Assembly (NCBI GenBank): GCA_021151525.1
Contig: JAGKXD010000123.1
Span: forward strand, 1-13,307
Direction of reading: 5' to 3'
DNA from: Cellvibrionaceae bacterium
GTDB lineage: Bacteria > Pseudomonadota > Gammaproteobacteria > Pseudomonadales > Cellvibrionaceae
Length of the DNA stretch: 13,307 nt
This document shows positions 13,113 to 13,307 of the stretch, piece after piece; within the stretch, counting starts at the first letter, position 1, and each line of letters begins with the position of its first letter. The notes beneath the pieces are model-generated. The model searched no databases, was not told where the DNA came from, and saw only the letters and a program-made list of their open reading frames with translations. The translations under genes were made by a program, and so were the position numbers.

Positions 13113-13307
13113 GTGGAAAGCAGTAAGGGTTTAGCCCAAGAGTTTCACGGATCGGTAGGTCAGGTTGCAGGAGGCAATATTATTAACATTCAGTACTCTC
13201 CCAAAAAACCAGCACCGGAAGTGATTCGGGCCGTAGCCGAGCTGCTCAATTTAGCGAAGGCCAATAACCTGCTGAATACAATTCAGAACATCAGCCAAAT
13301 CATATAC
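13113..13307 (+). CDS. Third GSVGQV-motif protein (partial)
   Basis: The first 65 residues of a gene cut by the window edge. AAGGAG (13102-13107) lies 5 nt before GTG 13113. The motif FHGSVGQVAGGNIINI is at residues 11-26, almost identical to the repressor tail, followed by a short Pro/Lys linker and a helical region (EVIRAVAELLNLAKANNLLNTI). The rest is unknown. It follows the membrane-protein gene by 30 bases on the same strand and probably belongs to the same transcript. Confidence 0.75.
   Translation, partial: MESSKGLAQEFHGSVGQVAGGNIINIQYSPKKPAPEVIRAVAELLNLAKANNLLNTIQNISQIIY

Noticed and set aside
1..13307. CRISPR array, tRNA or rRNA genes
   Set aside because: I found no regularly spaced repeat series and no cloverleaf or rRNA-like segment. 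The only repeats are the two palindromic units and short paired sites listed.

Overview
The window holds two kinds of DNA. Bases 1 to about 2,600 look like host chromosome, and about 2,600 to the right edge is the early and regulatory part of a Mu-like (transposable) prophage. The host is probably a gammaproteobacterium. An rhs remnant, a secreted protein resembling the C-terminal accessory domain of GH3 beta-glucosidases, and palindromic repeats of the CCAACCTACA type would fit a polysaccharide degrader such as Cellvibrio. That genus guess is weak, since no rRNA or housekeeping gene is present.

Host side: the tail of an unidentified gene (1-90); a repeat-rich spacer with a terminator; a Fic-fold protein whose catalytic histidine is replaced (539-1231); an orphan rhs C-terminal tip with an in-frame stop (about 1339-1950), ending inside a repeat that also occurs at 202-328; a bidirectional terminator (1953-1988); and a secreted small protein on the minus strand (1996-2529).

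Phage side: a long minus-strand array runs from 12145 down to 2838. In transcription order it encodes a small HTH regulator (BcepMu gp16 type), a small protein, a CII-like HTH protein, an unknown protein, a winged-helix protein, a DUF3102-like protein, a DDE transposase (MuA type), an AAA+ target-selection ATPase (MuB/ExeA type), two unknowns, DUF3164, DUF2786, a C4 zinc-finger protein, a previously hidden 57-residue lipoprotein, a double DnaT-domain protein, GemA (Mu gp16) and Mor. Most of these genes touch or overlap by 1-17 bases. The array begins at a near-consensus promoter with an 18-bp palindromic operator between its -35 and -10. To the right, on the plus strand, lie the XRE-type repressor, a small two-helix membrane protein and a third, truncated gene. 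No lysis, head or tail genes are seen. With Mor next to host DNA, this suggests a layout in which early genes run toward the left phage end and late genes lie beyond the right edge of the window.

The most unusual signal is a 16-residue motif, F-(H/N)-G-(S/A)-V-G-Q-V-x-x-x-(D/N)-I-x-N-(I/H), found in three successive plus-strand genes: at the C-terminus of the repressor and near the N-termini of the membrane protein and of the third protein. Its DNA has diverged at synonymous sites. It may be a homotypic interaction tag linking the lysogeny repressor to a membrane partner, which would be an undescribed immunity or signalling module.
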